Translations under genes and position numbers: made by a program
Assembly: GCA_964551315.1 (NCBI GenBank)
Contig: CAZKCM010000015.1
Location: 1-64,000, forward strand
Length of the DNA stretch: 64,000 nt
DNA from: Virgifigura sp964551315
Lineage (GTDB): Bacteria > Pseudomonadota > Alphaproteobacteria > Dongiales > Dongiaceae
Direction of reading: 5' to 3'
Shown: positions 8,356 to 17,193 of the stretch, in pieces
Numbering within the stretch: position 1 is the first letter of the stretch
How the letters are laid out: each line of letters begins with the position of its first letter
The notes under the pieces: generated by a model
Database searches by the model: none
What the model was told of the DNA's origin: nothing
What the model saw: the letters and a program-made list of their open reading frames with translations, nothing else

Positions 8356-10494
8356 ATGGACGTGACGGCTTCGATGCAGGACAACGACCTTCGGGCAAAC
8401 CGGCAGCGCAATCTCAAGCGCCTTCTGTCGCCCCGTCACGTTGCCTTTGTCGGCGGCCAGGGGATCGCCGACGTTATCCGGCAATGCGTTTCCGGTGGGT
8501 TCTCCGGCGAGGTCTGGCCGGTCAATCCGAAGTACCAGGAACTCGGCGGAAAGCCCTGCTTCCGCTCGCTTTCCGATCTGCCGGAGGCTCCCGACGCCAC
8601 GTTCGTCGCGGTGCCACGGGAGACGACCATCGAAGTCGTTCGAGAACTGGCGGCGATGGGCGCCGGCGGCGCCGTCTGCTACGCGGCCGGATTCGCCGAA
8701 GTTGGCGGGGAGGGCGTCGCGTTGCAGGAGGCGCTGGTGAAGGCGGCCGGCGACGTCGCCCTCGTCGGTCCCAATTGTTACGGCTTGCTGAACTACGTCG
8801 ACGGCGTGCAGATGTTCGCCTCCGGACCCGGTGGCGGCCGGGTGCGGCGCGGCGCCGCTTTCGTTGCGCAGAGCGGCAACATCGCGCTCAACGCAACGAT
8901 GAACGAGCGCTCCGTCCCCTTTGCCTACGTGATCAGCGCCGGCAACCAAGCCGTGCTGCAGATTTCGGATTACGTGGAGGTTCTGGCGGAGGACCCGAGC
9001 GTAACCGCCATCGGGCTTTACATCGAAGGGCTGAGCGATGTGCCCGCCTTCAGCCGCGCCGCCGCCAAGGCCCTCGAACGGGGCATCCCGATCGTCGCCC
9101 TCAAGGCCGGGCAGTCCGAACTGGGTGCGAAGCTGGCGATGAGCCATACCAGCTCGCTCGCCGGCGACGACAAGCTCTACGACGCGTTGTTCGAGCGGCT
9201 CGGCATCATCCGCGTGCAGTCGCTGCCCGCCCTTCTCGAGACGCTGAAGCTCCTGTCCGTTGGCGGGCCGGAGGGTGACCGCCTCGTTGTTTTCACCTGT
9301 TCCGGCGGCGAAAGCCTGATGGCGGCCGACCGGGCGGCCACGCTCGGCCTCCGCCTGCCGGAGTTCGCTCCGGACCAGTTCGCGGATCTGCGCGCCCAGC
9401 TACCCGATTTCGCGACGGTGTCGAACCCGCTCGACTACAACACCTCGCTGTGGGGCGACCGGGCCGCCTGCGCGCGCTGCTTCAGCACGGCGCTGGCCGG
9501 CGATGTCGATTTCGGGCTGCTGGTGATCGATTACCCGACCCATGATCCGATCGGGCAGCGTGACTATGCGGCCGTCGTCGACGGGCTCATCGACGCCCGT
9601 GACCGCACCGGCAAGCCGGTCGGCATCTGCAGCACTCTGTCCGAGCTCCTGCCCGAGCCGGTCCGTGCGCGGGCGATCGAGCGAGGCGTGGCGCCGCTGC
9701 AGGGACTCGACGAGGCGCTCGGCGCCCTCGCCGGGGCCGCGCGTCAGGCGCGCCGCCGGGCGGAGGTCAAGGCGGAAGGCGGCACCGCCGCAGTCGCCCT
9801 GCCGCCCCGGACCCTGGCCCCTGCCGAACCCCGACTGCTCGAGGAGTTCGACAGCAAGCAGCGACTCCGCCGGCACGGACTCGCGATTCCCGAAGGGCGG
9901 CTGGCGACCGCGGCCGAGGCCCCAGAGGTGGCGGCGGCGATCGGCTTTCCCGTCGTCGCCAAGGTCGCGCGGCCGGTGCTGGCCCACAAGACGGAGGCGG
10001 GTGCCGTGGCCCTGAACCTGAGGGACGAGGCCGCGGTGACGGAGGCCATCGCCGCGATGACGGAGTCGGTGGCGCGATACAAGCCGGGGCTCGTGGCCGA
10101 GCAGTTCCTCATCGAGCGCCAGGTCGGCTCGCCTGTGGCCGAGCTCATCGTCGGCGTGCGCCGGGACGACCAGTTCGGCCCGGTGCTGGTCGTGGGGGCG
10201 GGTGGTGTGCTGGTCGAGATGGTGGAGGACGCGGCGACGCTGCTGCTGCCGACGAGCCGCACCGCCGTGGAGCGGGCGATCCGCGGCCTGCGCGTTGCCC
10301 GGCTGCTGGCCGGCTACCGCGGCAAGCCGGCCGGCGACATGGCCGCCGCGGTGGACGCGGTGATGGCCGTGGCCGCCTTCGCCGAAGCCCATCGCGACCG
10401 ACTCGTCGAACTCGACGTCAATCCGCTCCTGGTCCTGCCGGAGGGGCAGGGCGCGCTTGCCGTCGACGCGCTCGTTGTGATGGGCGCGGACTGA
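8356..10494 (+). CDS. Acetate--CoA ligase family protein (NDP-forming acyl-CoA synthetase)
   Basis: A 712-residue single-chain NDP-forming acyl-CoA synthetase. It starts with a CoA-binding Rossmann domain (SPRHVAFVGGQGIADVIRQC, to about residue 150), then the succinyl-CoA-ligase-like flavodoxin domains (about 160-460; the phospho-transfer region includes KLAMSHTSSLAGDDKLYDAL), then an ATP-grasp domain (about 490-705) with FPVVAKVARPVLAHKTEAGA and AELIVGVRRDDQFGPVLVVG. Members make acyl-CoA from a carboxylate and CoA with ATP or GTP; a subset works on C2-C4 or aromatic acids. It lies 224 bp upstream of sgaA on the same strand, so a role in C2/glyoxylate or malate activation is conceivable but inferred. 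The exact acid is unknown. Confidence 0.88.
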   Translation: MDVTASMQDNDLRANRQRNLKRLLSPRHVAFVGGQGIADVIRQCVSGGFSGEVWPVNPKYQELGGKPCFRSLSDLPEAPDATFVAVPRETTIEVVRELAAMGAGGAVCYAAGFAEVGGEGVALQEALVKAAGDVALVGPNCYGLLNYVDGVQMFASGPGGGRVRRGAAFVAQSGNIALNATMNERSVPFAYVISAGNQAVLQISDYVEVLAEDPSVTAIGLYIEGLSDVPAFSRAAAKALERGIPIVALKAGQSELGAKLAMSHTSSLAGDDKLYDALFERLGIIRVQSLPALLETLKLLSVGGPEGDRLVVFTCSGGESLMAADRAATLGLRLPEFAPDQFADLRAQLPDFATVSNPLDYNTSLWGDRAACARCFSTALAGDVDFGLLVIDYPTHDPIGQRDYAAVVDGLIDARDRTGKPVGICSTLSELLPEPVRARAIERGVAPLQGLDEALGALAGAARQARRRAEVKAEGGTAAVALPPRTLAPAEPRLLEEFDSKQRLRRHGLAIPEGRLATAAEAPEVAAAIGFPVVAKVARPVLAHKTEAGAVALNLRDEAAVTEAIAAMTESVARYKPGLVAEQFLIERQVGSPVAELIVGVRRDDQFGPVLVVGAGGVLVEMVEDAATLLLPTSRTAVERAIRGLRVARLLAGYRGKPAGDMAAAVDAVMAVAAFAEAHRDRLVELDVNPLLVLPEGQGALAVDALVVMGAD

Positions 10495-10718
10495 GGCAAT
10501 CCGGCCCCTCCCGCGGGGGCGCGGGAGGACCTTCACCGCCCGGCCGGCCGATGCGGCGGCCGCGGCCTGCGTCATGCTGTCGCAAGTGGCCTTCCGCGCT
10601 TGAGAGCGGCTCCTCCCCCTGCCTACAGTACCGAATTGTGCTCGGGCAGCCCCGGAGGTGGGTCTGCACGCCGCTAAGTATGGATAAGTGTTGTTTGATA
10701 AGCGGAGGGAGAAGCGCC

Positions 10719-11918
10719 GTGCCGAACCAGAGTGGACGTCACTTCCTGCAGGTTCCAGGCCCGACCAACATACCGGATCGCGTTCTGCGCGCCATCAGCG
10801 CCCCGGTGATCGACCATCGCGGGCCGGAGCTGCAGAAGCTGGCCCTGGAGCTTCTGGAGCGGATCAAGCCGGTGTTCAAGACGAAGGGGCCGGTGGTGAT
10901 CTTCCCGTCCTCGGGCACCGGTGGCTGGGAAGCGGCCTTGGTGAACACGCTCTCGCCCGGTGACAAGGTCCTCATGTTCGATTCGGGGATGTTCGCCGCC
11001 CTCTGGTACGACATGGTCAAGCGCTTCGGCCTCGAGGCGGAGTATGTCGATACCGACTGGCGGCGGGGACCGGATCCCGATATCGTCGAGGCCAAGCTGG
11101 CGGAGGATCGCGAGCACAAGATCAAGGCCGTGCTGGTGGTCCACAACGAGACGTCGAACGGCGTGCTCGCCCGGCTTCCGGAGATCCGCCGCGCCATCGA
11201 TCGGGCGAACCATCCGGCGCTGTTCATCGTCGATACGATCTCCTCGCTCGGCAGCAGCGACTTCCGCCAGGACGAGTGGGGCATCGACGTGGCCGTCGGC
11301 GGCTCGCAGAAGGGGTTGATGCTGCCGGCCGGCCTCAGCTTCAACGGGATCAGCGAGAAGGCGCTCAAGGCTTCGAAGACGGCGAAGCTCCCGAAGATGT
11401 ACTGGGACTGGGAGTGGATGCTGTCCAACAACAAGAGCGGCTTCTTCCCCTACACGCCGGCGACGAACCTCTTCTACGGCCTCCGGGAATCTCTCACGAT
11501 GCTGGAGGAGGAGGGTCTCGACAACGTCTTCGCCCGCCACGAGCGACTGGCCGAGGCGACGCGCCGTGCGGTCCGCGCTTGGGGCCTGGAGCTCGTCTGC
11601 GCCGATCCGCGCGAGTACAGCAGCTCGGTCACGGCCGTGTTCATGCCGCAGGGGCATTCCGCCGACGCCTTCCGCAAGGTGGTGCTCGACAATTTCAACA
11701 TGGCGCTGGGCTCCGGCCTTGGCCGCCTTGCCGACAGGGTGTTCCGCATCGGCCATCTTGGTCACATGAACGAGCTGATGCTGGCCGGCACGCTGAGCGG
11801 CGTCGAGATGGGCCTGAAAATGGCGAACGTGCCGCACAAGAGCGGCGGCGTCGCGGCGGCGCTCGACTATCTCGCCACCGCGGTCCAGGAGCCGGCGGCC
11901 AAGAGCGAAGCCGCCTGA
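10719..11918 (+). CDS. sgaA: Serine--glyoxylate aminotransferase
   Basis: A 399-residue class V PLP aminotransferase, the size of the serine-cycle enzyme SgaA. It begins QSGRHFLQVPGPTNIPDRVL, the family opening, and has the PLP-lysine element VGGSQKGLMLPAGLSFNGIS. The region SNGVLARLPEIRRAIDRANH and the C-terminal RIGHLGHMNELMLAGTLSG also match. It converts serine plus glyoxylate to hydroxypyruvate plus glycine. I choose the GTG at 10719: AGCGGAGGGAGA gives a strong ribosome site 6 nt upstream, whereas the ATG at 10680 lacks one. In methylotrophs it feeds the serine cycle; here other serine-cycle genes are not visible, but an N-methylglutamate methylamine module lies at the far end of the window. 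Confidence 0.9.
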   Translation: MPNQSGRHFLQVPGPTNIPDRVLRAISAPVIDHRGPELQKLALELLERIKPVFKTKGPVVIFPSSGTGGWEAALVNTLSPGDKVLMFDSGMFAALWYDMVKRFGLEAEYVDTDWRRGPDPDIVEAKLAEDREHKIKAVLVVHNETSNGVLARLPEIRRAIDRANHPALFIVDTISSLGSSDFRQDEWGIDVAVGGSQKGLMLPAGLSFNGISEKALKASKTAKLPKMYWDWEWMLSNNKSGFFPYTPATNLFYGLRESLTMLEEEGLDNVFARHERLAEATRRAVRAWGLELVCADPREYSSSVTAVFMPQGHSADAFRKVVLDNFNMALGSGLGRLADRVFRIGHLGHMNELMLAGTLSGVEMGLKMANVPHKSGGVAAALDYLATAVQEPAAKSEAA

Positions 11919-12024
11919 CCGTCGAATCCGGTCGCCGCGACTCGCCATTCGGCGTAAGATGGCGCCCCCGGTCGGGGCGCCATTCTTGTTTCGGCCGCCA
12001 GACGCGGCCAGAGAGGGCGAGGCG

Positions 12025-12240
12025 ATGGACGAGCAGGAATTCGAGGCGACGCTGTCGCTTCTGATGAGCGAGCTCGAGAGCGAGGACCTCGACGGACACG
12101 AGATCCTGATGCGCCTGTCAACGCTCCTCAACGGGATGAAGGCGCTCGGCATGCCGCTGCCGGAGGACCTCGTCGCCCTGCAGGCGGAGATGGCGGCGGA
12201 GTTCACGCCGCCGGAGGGCGAAAACGGGGCAGGCACCTAG
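12025..12240 (+). CDS. Small acidic hypothetical protein
   Basis: A 71-residue, strongly acidic protein (MDEQEFEATLSLLMSELESE...) that looks like two or three amphipathic helices. It has no signal peptide, membrane span or cysteine. The start is set by GAGAGGGCGAGGCG immediately upstream; the frame is open further up but unlike protein. It lies between sgaA and the GST gene, same strand, 106 bp after sgaA. I do not recognise a family. Clean composition and a good ribosome site argue that it is real. Confidence 0.6.
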   Translation: MDEQEFEATLSLLMSELESEDLDGHEILMRLSTLLNGMKALGMPLPEDLVALQAEMAAEFTPPEGENGAGT

Positions 12241-12318
12241 CCCGCGTGGTACCGTTCGCTTTTCCGGCTCACGGGATGCGTCCGCGCGGGGAGCGTAGGT
12301 CTTGCTAAGGGGGGTGCC

Positions 12319-12933
12319 ATGCTCACGCTTTACGATTATCTGCCGTCCGGCAACGGCTACAAGGTGCGGCTCCTGCTGTCGCAGCTCGGGCGGCCGTTCG
12401 AGCTGATCGAAAAGGATATCCTCAAGGGCGAGACGCGCACGCCGGAGTTCCTCGCGATCAACCCCAACGGCAAGATCCCGGTGCTGGTGTTCGAGGACGG
12501 CCGCCGCCTCGCGGAAAGCAACGCGATCCTGTTCCACCTCGCCGACGGCACCCGGTTTCTGCCGGAGGACCGCTTCGCCCGTGCCGAGGTCCTGCAGTGG
12601 CTGTTTTTCGAGCAATACAGCCACGAGCCCAACATCGCCGTGGCGCGGTTCTGGATTCACTCGCTGGGCAAGCGGACGGAGTGGGCCGACCGGCTCGAGG
12701 AGAAGTGGCGCCGCGGCCATGAGGCGCTCGCGGTCATGGAGCGGCACCTCGACGGCCGCCGGTTCTTCGTGGGCGAGCGCTACGGCATCGCCGACATCGC
12801 CCTCTACGCCTATACCCACGTTGCCGAGGAAGGCGAGTTCGACCTTTCGGGCTATCCCCGGATCCGCGCCTGGCTCGACCGGGTCGCCGACCAGCCGGAC
12901 CACGTGATGATCACGCAAGGGGTATTCGGCTGA
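12319..12933 (+). CDS. Glutathione S-transferase family protein
   Basis: A 204-residue cytosolic GST. The thioredoxin-like N-terminal domain (residues 1-80) has LTLYDYLPSGNGYKVRLLLS at the glutathione-activating position, the cis-Pro segment NPNGKIPVLVFEDGRRL and the Glu-Ser pair that binds the glutathione gamma-glutamyl group (LAESNAILFHLA). The helical C-terminal domain includes FVGERYGIADIALYAYTHVA, with the N-capping Asp. The order resembles bacterial beta/theta-like GSTs of undefined substrate. ATG at 12319 follows GGGGGTGCC. Monocistronic by position: an assembly gap follows 104 bp downstream. Confidence 0.9.
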   Translation: MLTLYDYLPSGNGYKVRLLLSQLGRPFELIEKDILKGETRTPEFLAINPNGKIPVLVFEDGRRLAESNAILFHLADGTRFLPEDRFARAEVLQWLFFEQYSHEPNIAVARFWIHSLGKRTEWADRLEEKWRRGHEALAVMERHLDGRRFFVGERYGIADIALYAYTHVAEEGEFDLSGYPRIRAWLDRVADQPDHVMITQGVFG

Positions 12934-13036
12934 CGGGACGGACACCCGCGCTCGCCCGATTCGCCGTGATGGATGCGCGGCGAGGTCGGGCAGGCCGAAG
13001 CTCGGCGCTCCCTCATCCGGTGTTGCCGGCCCGGCC

Positions 13037-13136
13037 NNNNNNNNNNNNNNNNNNNNNNNNNNNNNNNNNNNNNNNNNNNNNNNNNNNNNNNNNNNNNNNN
13101 NNNNNNNNNNNNNNNNNNNNNNNNNNNNNNNNNNNN
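13037..13136. other. Assembly gap (100 N)
   Basis: Exactly 100 undetermined bases. The 13 bases before it (13024-13036, TGCCGGCCCGGCC) are identical to the 13 after it (13137-13149). Such matching ends suggest that two contigs with a short true overlap were joined with a fixed-size spacer. Open frames that cross it are artefacts. Confidence 0.95.
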
Positions 13137-13175
13137 TGCCGGCCCGGCCAAGAGGCGTGTGCCATAAAAGAGACA

Positions 13176-13200
13176 TTGACTGTACAGATTTAAGCGTACA
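13176..13200 (+). promoter_or_regulatory. Candidate promoter/operator for nitronate monooxygenase
   Basis: A TTGACT hexamer at 13176-13181 overlaps a dyad TGTAC-N10-GTACA (13181-13200). The spacing suits a dimeric regulator overlapping the -35 box. No matching regulator gene is adjacent. Based only on symmetry. Confidence 0.35.
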
Positions 13201-13257
13201 GCTTTGCTTCTGTGGCGAGATCCATGGCCGCCCGCGGGTCCGCTTCTGCGGGTCTGT

Positions 13258-13287
13258 GAAAAAGAAAGGATAGAAAAAGAAAGGATA
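13258..13287 (+). repeat. 15-bp tandem duplication containing two ribosome-binding sites
   Basis: GAAAAAGAAAGGATA occurs twice head to tail, immediately before the ATG at 13293. Each unit holds an AAAGGA Shine-Dalgarno core; the second copy is correctly placed, the first is 15 nt further up. Confidence 0.8.
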
Positions 13288-13292
13288 ACGGA

Positions 13293-14321
13293 ATGCCAGA
13301 GCGCTCACCGATCCGCACCGCGGTTTGCGATCTTCTCGGATGCGACTACCCGATCGTCCAGGCCGGTATGGGCGGCGTCGCCCGGTCCGAGCTGGTGGCG
13401 GCGGTGCTGAACGCCGGCGGCTACGGGATTCTCGGCATGGTCCGCGAATCGCCCGAACTGATCCGCCGCGAGGTCGCCGCCGTGCGGGCGCGCACCGACC
13501 GGCCCTTCGGCGTGAACCTGATTCCCTACGGCACCGACCCGGCGCTCCTCGAGGAAGAGCTCGCCGCCTGTTTCGAGGCGCGGGTGCATTCGCTCTGCTT
13601 CTTCTGGGAGGTTCGCCCGGATCTCGTCGCCCGCGCGCGGCAGGCCGGGTGCCTTGTCCTTTACCAGGTCGGGACGCTCGCCGACGCGCGGGCCGCCGAA
13701 CGCGCCGGTGCCGACGTCGTCATCTGCCAGGGAGTCGAGGCCGGAGGGCATGTGCACGGCACGGTCTCCTCGCTGGTCTTGCTGCCGCAGGTGGCGCGGG
13801 CGGTAACGGTTCCGGTGCTGGGGTCCGGCGGATTCGGATCGGGCGCCGGTCTCGTTGCCGCCCTCGCGCTCGGCGCCCAGGGGATCCATTGCGGCACGGC
13901 CTTTCTCGCGACGGAGGAGTCCTTCGCCCACGACTTCCACAAGCGCCGGGTGGTCGAGGCGGCCTCCGACGAGACGGTTTATTCCGACGTCTTCGCCATC
14001 AACTGGCCGCCGCGCTCGCCGGTCCGCACCCTGCGCAACAGCGTGACGGAGGCCTATGCCGACAACCTGCTGGGGCACGGCCCCGACGAGTTTCCGCGGG
14101 AGGCGATCGCCGAGGAAGAGGGGCGGCCGGTCTACCGCTTCAGCACCGATTCCCCATTGCGCAACATGACCGGTGACTTCGAACCGCTGGCACCGTTCGC
14201 CGGGCAGATCTGCGGTCTCATCGAATCCGTCCGTCCGGCGGGCGAGGTCGTGCGCGCGATGGCGGCGGAGGCGGAGGCCGTTCTGGCGCGGTTGCGCGAA
14301 CCGATGGGGGCGGCGGGCTGA
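13293..14321 (+). CDS. Nitronate monooxygenase family FMN protein
   Basis: A 342-residue TIM-barrel flavoprotein of the nitronate monooxygenase (former 2-nitropropane dioxygenase) family. Seen: the N-terminal YPIVQAGMGGVARSELVAAV, the barrel strand GVNLIPYG, the central GADVVICQGVEAGGHVHG with the family histidine, the FMN-phosphate loops VPVLGSGGFGSGAGLVAALA and ALGAQGIHCGTAFLATEES. These enzymes oxidise alkyl nitronates such as propionate-3-nitronate, using FMN and O2. The gene is preceded by a duplicated ribosome site and a candidate operator. It is followed after 23 bp by the folate cyclo-ligase on the same strand, so the two probably share a transcript, without an obvious metabolic link. 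Confidence 0.88.
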   Translation: MPERSPIRTAVCDLLGCDYPIVQAGMGGVARSELVAAVLNAGGYGILGMVRESPELIRREVAAVRARTDRPFGVNLIPYGTDPALLEEELAACFEARVHSLCFFWEVRPDLVARARQAGCLVLYQVGTLADARAAERAGADVVICQGVEAGGHVHGTVSSLVLLPQVARAVTVPVLGSGGFGSGAGLVAALALGAQGIHCGTAFLATEESFAHDFHKRRVVEAASDETVYSDVFAINWPPRSPVRTLRNSVTEAYADNLLGHGPDEFPREAIAEEEGRPVYRFSTDSPLRNMTGDFEPLAPFAGQICGLIESVRPAGEVVRAMAAEAEAVLARLREPMGAAG

Positions 14322-14344
14322 CGAGAACGGAGCAGCGCAGGGTG

Positions 14345-15010
14345 ATGAAGGATTGGGACGACATCCGCCGGTGGCGAAAGGAACGGCGTGCGGCGCTGAT
14401 CGAGCGGCGCGTCGCGGCACGCGAGGCACGATCCGGTTGGAACGAGACGATCCAGGATAAGCTCGCACGGCGGTTGCCGGAACTCCGGCGGATGTTGATC
14501 GGCTTCTATTGGCCGTTCAAGGGCGAGTTCGACGCACGGCCGCTGGTCCGCTCCTTGCGGGAACAGGGCGCGCGCCTTGCCTTGCCAGTGGTGATCGAGA
14601 AAGGGGCCCCGCTCGTCTTTCGCGAGTGGTGGCCGGGAAAGAAGTTGACGCCCGGCGTCTGGAACATCCCTGTGCCGGCGGAGGGCGAGCCGGTGACGCC
14701 GGATGCGCTCCTGGTGCCCCTCGTCGGGTTCGACGAGAAGGGCTATCGCCTTGGCTATGGTGGCGGCTTCTATGATCGCACGCTGGCGGCGATCACGGCG
14801 GCCACCGGAGCCAAGCCGTTGGCCGTCGGCGTCGGCTTCGAGCTGTCGCGGCTCGAGACCATCTACCCGCAGCCGCACGATGTCCCGATGGACCTCGTCG
14901 TGACCGAGGCGCGATTCGACCGGGTCACGCCGGAGGGGCTGGCGCCGCTGCCCGAGGGCGGCGAGGATCCTTCCTCCGAAGCCGGAGAGACGACGCTCAC
15001 GGCGCGCTAA
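14345..15010 (+). CDS. 5-formyltetrahydrofolate cyclo-ligase
   Basis: A 221-residue enzyme that converts 5-formyl-THF to 5,10-methenyl-THF with ATP, in the cytosol. The N-terminal basic helices (WRKERRAALIERRVAAREAR), the IGFYWPFKGEFDARPLV strand-loop and above all the folate/ATP-binding signature RLGYGGGFYDRTL (about residue 138) identify it. The C-terminal PHDVPMDLVVTEARF is also typical. A GTG at 14342 directly precedes the ATG at 14345; either may be used. It salvages the storage form of the C1-folate pool, which fits a cell that also encodes serine-glyoxylate aminotransferase and the NMG methylamine pathway, but those genes are not adjacent. Confidence 0.92.
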   Translation: MKDWDDIRRWRKERRAALIERRVAAREARSGWNETIQDKLARRLPELRRMLIGFYWPFKGEFDARPLVRSLREQGARLALPVVIEKGAPLVFREWWPGKKLTPGVWNIPVPAEGEPVTPDALLVPLVGFDEKGYRLGYGGGFYDRTLAAITAATGAKPLAVGVGFELSRLETIYPQPHDVPMDLVVTEARFDRVTPEGLAPLPEGGEDPSSEAGETTLTAR

Positions 15011-15153
15011 AGGCCCCGGCGCACGAGGCAATTTTGCCAGTATTGCGATAGGTTATCGGCTTCTCTTGAAGTTGGGAGGGGTTTCTTTTCCGGTCCCTGC
15101 TCGCTACATATCAAGTTTATGCGTTCCTTGGCACCATTCAGCCGGCGGCGGAT

Positions 15154-15810
15154 ATGGCGAATCTGATCACGACGATCCGGTTTGCGCTTCTCTTCGTTCT
15201 CGTTGCGTCGGCCTACTACGCCGCACCCGAATGGCAGCTGCTCAATGCGCCGCTGCTGCTGCTGATCATCGTTCTCGATGGTGTGGACGGCTACGTTGCC
15301 CGCAGAAGGGGCGAAACATCGGCCTTCGGGGCGATCTTCGACATCGCCGTCGACCGGGTGGTCGAGAACGTGCTGTGGGTCGTGCTCGCGCATCTCGACC
15401 TCGTTCCGATCTGGGTGGCCATCGTCTTCATCACCCGCGGCTCCATCGTCGATTCGATCCGCTATGCTGCGATCTCCGGTGGCCAGAGCGCGTTCGGCAT
15501 GATGCGGTCGAAGCTTGGGCGGTTCCTCGTCGCCGGACGGTTCATGCGCGGCTTCTATGGTGCGCTGAAGGCGGTGACCTTCGGATGGATCTTCCTGATT
15601 CAGCCCTGGCCGCTCCTCGATCCGGACTCCTGGGCCGCATGGTCGGCTCCGGTCGGGGTGGTAACGGTCACCCTCGTCGACCTGACCGTGGCCGTGTGCA
15701 TTCTGCGCGGCGTGCCGGTCGTCGCCGAGTTTCTGATGCGCTCGGACGCCTTCCAGGGCGCCCTCCGGCGCCGGCCCAAGCGCGCCGGAGTCGATTATCC
15801 CGCATGGTGA
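15154..15810 (+). CDS. CDP-alcohol phosphatidyltransferase family protein
   Basis: A 218-residue integral membrane enzyme. The family active site D-x2-DG-x2-AR-(x8)-G-x3-D-x3-D is complete: LDGVDGYVARRRG followed by FGAIFDIAVDRVVE (about residues 42-72). About six hydrophobic segments fit the fold. It transfers a phosphatidyl or similar group from a CDP-alcohol to a second alcohol at the inner membrane. It is somewhat longer than PgsA and lacks features that would identify phosphatidylglycerol-phosphate or phosphatidylserine synthase, so the acceptor is unknown. Convergent with the AI-2E transporter gene. A second, different member of the family is at 25456-26247. Confidence 0.88.
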   Translation: MANLITTIRFALLFVLVASAYYAAPEWQLLNAPLLLLIIVLDGVDGYVARRRGETSAFGAIFDIAVDRVVENVLWVVLAHLDLVPIWVAIVFITRGSIVDSIRYAAISGGQSAFGMMRSKLGRFLVAGRFMRGFYGALKAVTFGWIFLIQPWPLLDPDSWAAWSAPVGVVTVTLVDLTVAVCILRGVPVVAEFLMRSDAFQGALRRRPKRAGVDYPAW

Positions 15811-15883
15811 ACGGCCTTTGTGCTCGAGCACCGCGGCGGACGGTCCTCGGATCGACGCCGAGGGTGCTCGGCTTGCCGCGCCG

Positions 15884-16987
15884 CTAGTTCCCTCGCGGAG
15901 AGAATCTCGACGGTCGATCGCCGTTTCCGAGCGCCGCGCTCACGGGCGCGAGGGAAGGACGGCTGTCGCAGAGGATCTTGACGGTGGCGAGGATCGGAAT
16001 CGCGAGAATGGCGCCGATAACGCCCCAAAGCGTTCCCCAGACCAGCATGAATACGAACACGGCGATCGGATTCAGTGTCAACCGGCGCCCCACGATCCAG
16101 GGCGTCGTGAACTGCCCCTCGATCAGCTCCAGGACGCCGTAGGCGGCGATCGGCAGCAGGATGCGGAGCCAATCGTCGAAGGTCAGGAACGAAACGATGG
16201 CAATGATCACCAGCATCACGAGCGGGCCGAGATAGGGAATGTAGCCCAGCAATACGGCAACGACGCCCCAGAGCACGGCGTTCGGCATGCCGAGCAAGGC
16301 CATCGCCATCCCGGTGAGGGCGCCGAGGACAAGGTTGATCACCGTCAGGGTCTGCAGGTAATCGGCGACCTGTCCCTGGAGTTGGCGGAGCAGATACCGG
16401 GCGTAATCGCGCCGTCGGGCGGAGGGCATGGCGTCGACAACGCGCTCCACCGTGCGCCGACCGAGCGCGAGCAGAAAGAACATGATGAAAAGGGTGACGG
16501 CCGCGTTGGCGATGCTGCTCCAGGTGAAGCCGAAGACCTGGTTCGCGAAGGATTGACTTTCCACCACGACTTCGGTTCGTGCCGCGTCCGGCTGCGTCAT
16601 CTCCTCGACCTCCCGGGCGGTTTCGTGAACGTCTTCCACCGTCTGCCGCAGGGACGAGGTCTTGCTCCGCAACTCGTCGATGATTCCCGGTCCCCGGTTC
16701 AGCCAGTCGGTGGCGGGTTCGGCCAGGAAGTACAGGGCGCCCCCGGTGAGCGCGAGGACCAGCAGCAACGTGACTCCGGCGCCAGCGCCTTCGGGGATTC
16801 CGATGCGCCGCAGCCAACGGACCAAGGGATAGAAGATGACCGCCAGGAACACCGCCGTGACGATCGGCAGGAGAATGCCGGAGGCGATGTAGAGCGTGAA
16901 CAACAGCGCGAGGGCCCACAGACCGACGACGCCGATCTGGGCAGCGTTCATCGAGGTCGGCTGAAACGGTTCCGGTGGTCGATCCAT
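15884..16987 (-). CDS. AI-2E family transporter (PerM/TqsA-like)
   Basis: A 367-residue polytopic membrane protein. Two N-terminal spans (about 20-62) precede a soluble, acidic, coiled-coil-prone loop (ELRSKTSSLRQTVEDVHETA, about 110-150), followed by the characteristic C-terminal block of spans with LGYIPYLGPLVMLV and ELIEGQFTTPWIVGRRLTLN. That last motif, with the conserved acidic/Pro turn, is diagnostic of the family (formerly UPF0118). Members export small solutes or act as sodium/proton antiporters; the autoinducer role is proven for few. Start at 16987 follows AAAGGG. The soluble loop is unusually acidic. Confidence 0.88.
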   Translation of the reverse strand: MDRPPEPFQPTSMNAAQIGVVGLWALALLFTLYIASGILLPIVTAVFLAVIFYPLVRWLRRIGIPEGAGAGVTLLLVLALTGGALYFLAEPATDWLNRGPGIIDELRSKTSSLRQTVEDVHETAREVEEMTQPDAARTEVVVESQSFANQVFGFTWSSIANAAVTLFIMFFLLALGRRTVERVVDAMPSARRRDYARYLLRQLQGQVADYLQTLTVINLVLGALTGMAMALLGMPNAVLWGVVAVLLGYIPYLGPLVMLVIIAIVSFLTFDDWLRILLPIAAYGVLELIEGQFTTPWIVGRRLTLNPIAVFVFMLVWGTLWGVIGAILAIPILATVKILCDSRPSLAPVSAALGNGDRPSRFSPRGN

Positions 16988-17193
16988 TGCCCTTTGCCCA
17001 AGAAAACCGCTGGCAACAAGACCCCTGACGGCCGGCAGCCGGGGCCCGATCGGGCATCCCTTCCGCAACGGGAGCGGTGGCGGGTTTTGCCGATATCCAC
17101 GACAAGAAGAACGCGGCGGGGCGAAAAGAACTCCACCGGGAATCGCTTGCGGCCGGGACGGGGGCGGCCGGCCCAACCCGAGTCGGGCCGCGT

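Noticed and set aside
12118..13308. Long minus-strand frame crossing the first N gap
   Set aside because: It includes undetermined bases and is antisense to the GST gene.
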